Assembly (NCBI GenBank): GCA_900552155.1
Contig: URYU01000029.1
Coordinates: forward strand, 1-15,192
Direction: 5' to 3'
Length of the DNA stretch: 15,192 nt
From: an uncultured Collinsella sp.
GTDB lineage: Bacteria; Actinomycetota; Coriobacteriia; Coriobacteriales; Coriobacteriaceae
Shown: positions 12,841 to 15,192 of the stretch, piece after piece
Position numbering within the stretch: position 1 is the stretch's first letter
Layout: each line of letters begins with the position of its first letter
Notes under the pieces: model-generated
The model's input: only the letters and a program-made list of their open reading frames with translations
Databases searched by the model: none
What the model was told of the DNA's origin: nothing
Program-made: the position numbers and the translations under genes

Positions 12841-14244
12841 TTAGAAGTCGGCGTTGCCCACGGTGCGCGGGTGCGGCAGGACGTCGCGGATGTTGCCCAC
12901 GCCGGTCAGATACATGACCAAGCGCTCGAAGCCCAGACCGTAGCCGGCGTGCTTGCAGGAACCGTAGCGGCGCAGGTCAAGGTAGTACTTGTACTGCTCG
13001 GGATTCATGCCCAGGTCCTTGATGCGGGCCTCGAGCAGATCCAGGCGCTCCTCGCGCTGGGAGCCGCCGATAATCTCGCCGATACCGGGAACCAGGCAGT
13101 CGGCGGCGGCGACGGTCTTGCCGTCCTCGTTCATGCGCATGTAGAACGCCTTGATCTCGGCCGGGTAGTCGGTCACGAAGGTCGGGCGCTTAAAGTGCTC
13201 CTCGGTCAGGAAGCGCTCGTGCTCGGTCTGCAAGTCGATGCCCCAGCTGACGGGGTAATCAAACTGGTGGCCAGCAGCGACTGCCTGCTCCAGGATCTCG
13301 ACGGCCTCGGTGTAGGTAACGCGGGCAAAGTCGGAGTTGGCGACATGGTCCAGGCGCTCGAGCAGACCCTTGTCCACAAACTTGTTGAGCATATTGAGCT
13401 CGTCGGGGCAGGTTGCCATGACGTCCTTGAGGACATACTTGAGCATGGCCTCGGCGTTATCCATGTAGTCGTTAAGGTCGGCAAAGGCCATCTCAGGTTC
13501 GATCATCCAAAACTCGGCGGCGTGGCGCGTGGTGTTGGAGTTCTCGGCACGGAAAGTGGGGCCAAAGGTGTACACGTCGCCAAAGGCCATGGCAAAGTTC
13601 TCGGCATTGAGCTGGCCGGACACGGTGAGGCTCGCATGCTTGCCAAAGAAGTCCTGGCTCCAGTCGACCTCGCCGGACTCGGTGAGGGGCGGATTTTTGG
13701 GGTCGAGTGTGGTCACGCGGAACATCTCGCCGGCGCCCTCGCAGTCACTCGTGGTGATGATGGGGGTGTTGACGTAGACAAAACCCTGCTCCTGGAAGAA
13801 GCGGTGGATGGCGGCAGCCGCGACAGAGCGGATGCGGAACACGGCGCGGAACAGGTTGGTGCGCGGGCGCAGGTGCTGCTGGGTGCGCAGGAACTCGACG
13901 GTTGCGCGCTTCTTCTGCAGCGGGTAATCCGGGGCGCTCGTGCCCTCGACCTCGATGGAAGTGGCAGAAAGCTCGAAAGGCTGGGGTGCATCGGGGGTCA
14001 GTTTGACGGTGCCGGTGCAAATGAGTGCGGCCGAGACGTTTTGATGGGCGATCTCGTCGTAGTTGTCGAGTGCCTCGCGGTTCATGACGACCTGCAGGTC
14101 GCGGAAGCAGCTGCCGTCGTTGAGCGTAACAAAGCCAAAGTTCTTCATGTCGCGGACGGACTTGACCCAGCCGGCGACGGTGACGGTCTGGCCGCCGAGC
14201 GACTCGGCATCGGCATAGAGCTGCGCGATTTTGGTGCGGTTCAC
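12841..14244 (-). CDS. asnS: Asparaginyl-tRNA synthetase
   Basis: This class IIb synthetase charges tRNA-Asn with asparagine. The product is 467 residues, close to E. coli AsnRS (466). An OB-fold anticodon-binding domain (residues 20-110, [19 protein letters not shown] and LNDGS) precedes the catalytic domain. Motif 1 is near 135-162. Motif 2, [21 protein letters not shown] at 231-251, has the AsnRS-type ENSNT. Motif 3 is [13 protein letters not shown] at 436-448. I choose the GTG at 14244: GGGAGGA lies directly upstream, the protein then begins [10 protein letters not shown] as the family does, and the likely transcript starts near 14284. That would leave an upstream ATG at 14280 without a ribosome binding site. 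A strong terminator follows. Presence of AsnRS means Asn-tRNA can be made directly. Confidence 0.95.
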   Translation of the reverse strand: MNRTKIAQLYADAESLGGQTVTVAGWVKSVRDMKNFGFVTLNDGSCFRDLQVVMNREALDNYDEIAHQNVSAALICTGTVKLTPDAPQPFELSATSIEVEGTSAPDYPLQKKRATVEFLRTQQHLRPRTNLFRAVFRIRSVAAAAIHRFFQEQGFVYVNTPIITTSDCEGAGEMFRVTTLDPKNPPLTESGEVDWSQDFFGKHASLTVSGQLNAENFAMAFGDVYTFGPTFRAENSNTTRHAAEFWMIEPEMAFADLNDYMDNAEAMLKYVLKDVMATCPDELNMLNKFVDKGLLERLDHVANSDFARVTYTEAVEILEQAVAAGHQFDYPVSWGIDLQTEHERFLTEEHFKRPTFVTDYPAEIKAFYMRMNEDGKTVAAADCLVPGIGEIIGGSQREERLDLLEARIKDLGMNPEQYKYYLDLRRYGSCKHAGYGLGFERLVMYLTGVGNIRDVLPHPRTVGNADF

Positions 14245-14290
14245 GTATCCTCCCATAACGGTTGAATGATAGTTATCCATACAGTTCGAT

Positions 14291-14299
14291 ATTCTAGCA
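14291..14299 (-). promoter_or_regulatory. Extended -10 promoter of asnS
   Basis: On the minus strand TGCTAGAAT (14299-14291) is an extended -10 with a 5-of-6 hexamer. No good -35 is seen at 16-18 nt. Transcription from here would begin about 40 nt before the GTG start. Confidence 0.45.
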
Positions 14300-14351
14300 G
14301 CTCGGCTCATTTGGGCTATACAGATAAAGCATTGGCGGGATGGTTTTTCAA

Positions 14352-14388
14352 ACGAAAAGCGCCCGCGGCCAAATGGTCGCGGGCGCTT
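14352..14388 (-). terminator. Terminator of the EIIA gene
   Basis: AAGCGCCCGCG (14357-14367) pairs perfectly with CGCGGGCGCTT (14378-14388). It extends inward by GCC/GGT to about 14 bp with an AAAT loop. The minus-strand tail is TTTTCGTTTG. It lies 37 nt after the EIIA stop. Confidence 0.88.
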
Positions 14389-14425
14389 GACGAGGTGCCT
14401 TTTGGCTGTGTGGCGCGGGGCCTGG

Positions 14426-14989
14426 CTACTTGGTCTTGGCAACCAGCAGCGGGTCGCCAAGCTTGACGAGCGGGTTGCCGCCGATAAGCGTTCCAGACTC
14501 GCCGACATGGTCGATGCTCTTAAGACGATCGAGCTCGGAGACGATGACGGTCACGATGTCCTCGTGACCAGCGGCCTTAATGGCCTCGCGGTCGAAGCTG
14601 ATGAGCGGCTGGCCTGCCTTGACCACATCGCCCATCTCGACAAAGCGGGCAAAACCCTTGCCGTTCATTTCCACGGTGCCCAGGCCGACATGGATAAACA
14701 CGCGAAGACCGTCCTCGGTGATCATGCCAATGGAGTGGTTGGTGACAGTGGTGGCGCCGATGCGGCCGTTGGCGGGCGCATAGATGGTGCCGGTAATGGG
14801 CTCGATGCCATAGCCCTGGCCAAGCATGCCCGAGGCGATCGTCTCGTCGGGAACCTCGTCCAGGTTGACGAGCACGCCGTTGACGGGGGCATAGATGACG
14901 CCTTCGCGGGTAGCGAAGCTTGCTGCGGGCGGAACGGACGCCTCGCCGGTCGAGGTGAAGGTGGACTTAAGCGAATCGAGCAGACCCAT
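14426..14989 (-). CDS. crr: PTS system glucose-type EIIA protein, stand-alone
   Basis: EIIA-Glc-type proteins pass phosphate from HPr to the EIIB domain of sugar permeases and can act as regulators. The 187-residue cytoplasmic protein carries the family core: [20 protein letters not shown] at 30-49, then [16 protein letters not shown] at 98-113. H100 is the expected phosphorylated histidine and H85 (TNHSIG) the second active-site histidine. [14 protein letters not shown] follows at 120-133. The start at 14989 (MGLLDSLKS) has GGAGG 5 nt upstream; in-frame upstream codons lie in the untranslated leader. It is a single gene with its own promoter and terminator, not attached to EIIB/EIIC. It must therefore serve permeases encoded elsewhere. 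The symbol is by family and not by proven regulatory role. Confidence 0.9.
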   Translation of the reverse strand: MGLLDSLKSTFTSTGEASVPPAASFATREGVIYAPVNGVLVNLDEVPDETIASGMLGQGYGIEPITGTIYAPANGRIGATTVTNHSIGMITEDGLRVFIHVGLGTVEMNGKGFARFVEMGDVVKAGQPLISFDREAIKAAGHEDIVTVIVSELDRLKSIDHVGESGTLIGGNPLVKLGDPLLVAKTK

Positions 14990-15035
14990 AGTTGCCTCCA
15001 ACTTAAATAGGCGCATATCGCGCGTTTGGTTTGCC

Positions 15036-15053
15036 GGAAACGTTTCACATGTG
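15036..15053. promoter_or_regulatory. Adjacent palindromes in EIIA leader, LacI-family-like operator
   Basis: GAAACGTTTC (15037-15046) is a perfect 10-bp palindrome with the central CG typical of LacI/GalR/CcpA-family operators. CACATGTG (15046-15053) follows immediately. Both lie about 20-35 nt downstream of the predicted start point, a position suited to blocking transcription. Confidence 0.45.
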
Positions 15054-15077
15054 TTTCGCGGCTTGGTCAACGCCCCT

Positions 15078-15106
15078 ATTCTACGCTGCTCAACGATACC
15101 TCTGAA
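15078..15106 (-). promoter_or_regulatory. Promoter of the EIIA gene
   Basis: On the minus strand TTCAGA (15106-15101) and TAGAAT (15083-15078) are spaced by exactly 17 nt. The start point would be near 15071, leaving a leader of about 80 nt. The 10-bp palindrome TGATATATCA (15118-15127) sits just upstream of the -35 and could be a regulator site. Confidence 0.6.
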
Positions 15107-15192
15107 CTGGGATTATGTGATATATCAGTTGAAGGGAAACTTATTGCCGGAGTGTTTCTGCGCCACGGGTTCAAGTGGGGTACGCTAGAAGG
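15107..15192. other. Upstream region at right window edge
   Basis: No gene can be supported in the last 86 bases. The stretch is more AT-rich at 15108-15140 and may hold the promoter of a divergent plus-strand gene beyond the window, but I see no box pair I would call. Confidence 0.3.

Noticed and set aside
12793..14265. A 490-codon plus-strand frame opposite asnS, and similar long frames at 9298-10473, 10641-11747, 7175-8041, 2986-3873 and 4197-5084
   Set aside because: All are antisense shadows of well-supported genes in a high-GC genome, with low-complexity composition and no start signals.
14245..14508. Extended N-terminus of asnS (start at 14508, or the ATG at 14280)
   Set aside because: The extension crosses the EIIA terminator and the asnS promoter. 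The GTG at 14244 has the Shine-Dalgarno and matches the family N-terminus.

Overview
The window is typical of a high-GC Gram-positive gut actinobacterium of the class Coriobacteriia, most likely Collinsella or a close relative. This rests on codon use, the L33–tRNA-Trp–SecE–NusG–L11–L1 order, a LAxTG-type wall-sorting tail, and short hairpins with AAAGGGGACAG-like cores that I recall from this group. The genus is an inference.

Positions 1-2900, plus strand, form a translation/transcription housekeeping block. A terminator of an upstream unit (3-38) is followed by a good promoter, rpmG, tRNA-Trp, secE, nusG, rplK and rplA, and a strong terminator. A GC-rich hairpin lies between rplK and rplA.

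Everything from about 2910 to 15000 is on the minus strand. From right to left (5'->3' on that strand) the genes are: a stand-alone PTS EIIA-Glc-type protein; asparaginyl-tRNA synthetase; a WYL-type regulator; a three-gene ABC importer of the TrpXYZ-like type (lipoprotein, permease, ATPase); a secreted, wall-anchored 5'-nucleotidase split by a one-base deletion; a small MscS channel; and a two-gene operon. That operon pairs a cytoplasmic ParB-like/BMP (PnrA-like) fusion with an atypical metallophosphoesterase, their ORFs overlapping as ATGA.

The points most worth a second look are: (1) the ParB-like–BMP fusion coupled to a phosphoesterase whose usual DxH motif reads DTE; (2) four related palindromic terminators, all oriented with the minus-strand genes, three of which contain or abut the gene's TAA stop; (3) a repeated TTTWCAACAGC motif around the WYL regulator and upstream of the ABC operon; (4) the single-base frameshift in the nucleotidase; and (5) LacI-like palindromes in the leader of the EIIA gene. 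Possible shared biology (extracellular nucleotide breakdown and intracellular nucleoside sensing) is inference from gene families only. No intergenic gap exceeds 300 bases, and I saw no CRISPR array, insertion sequence or prophage.
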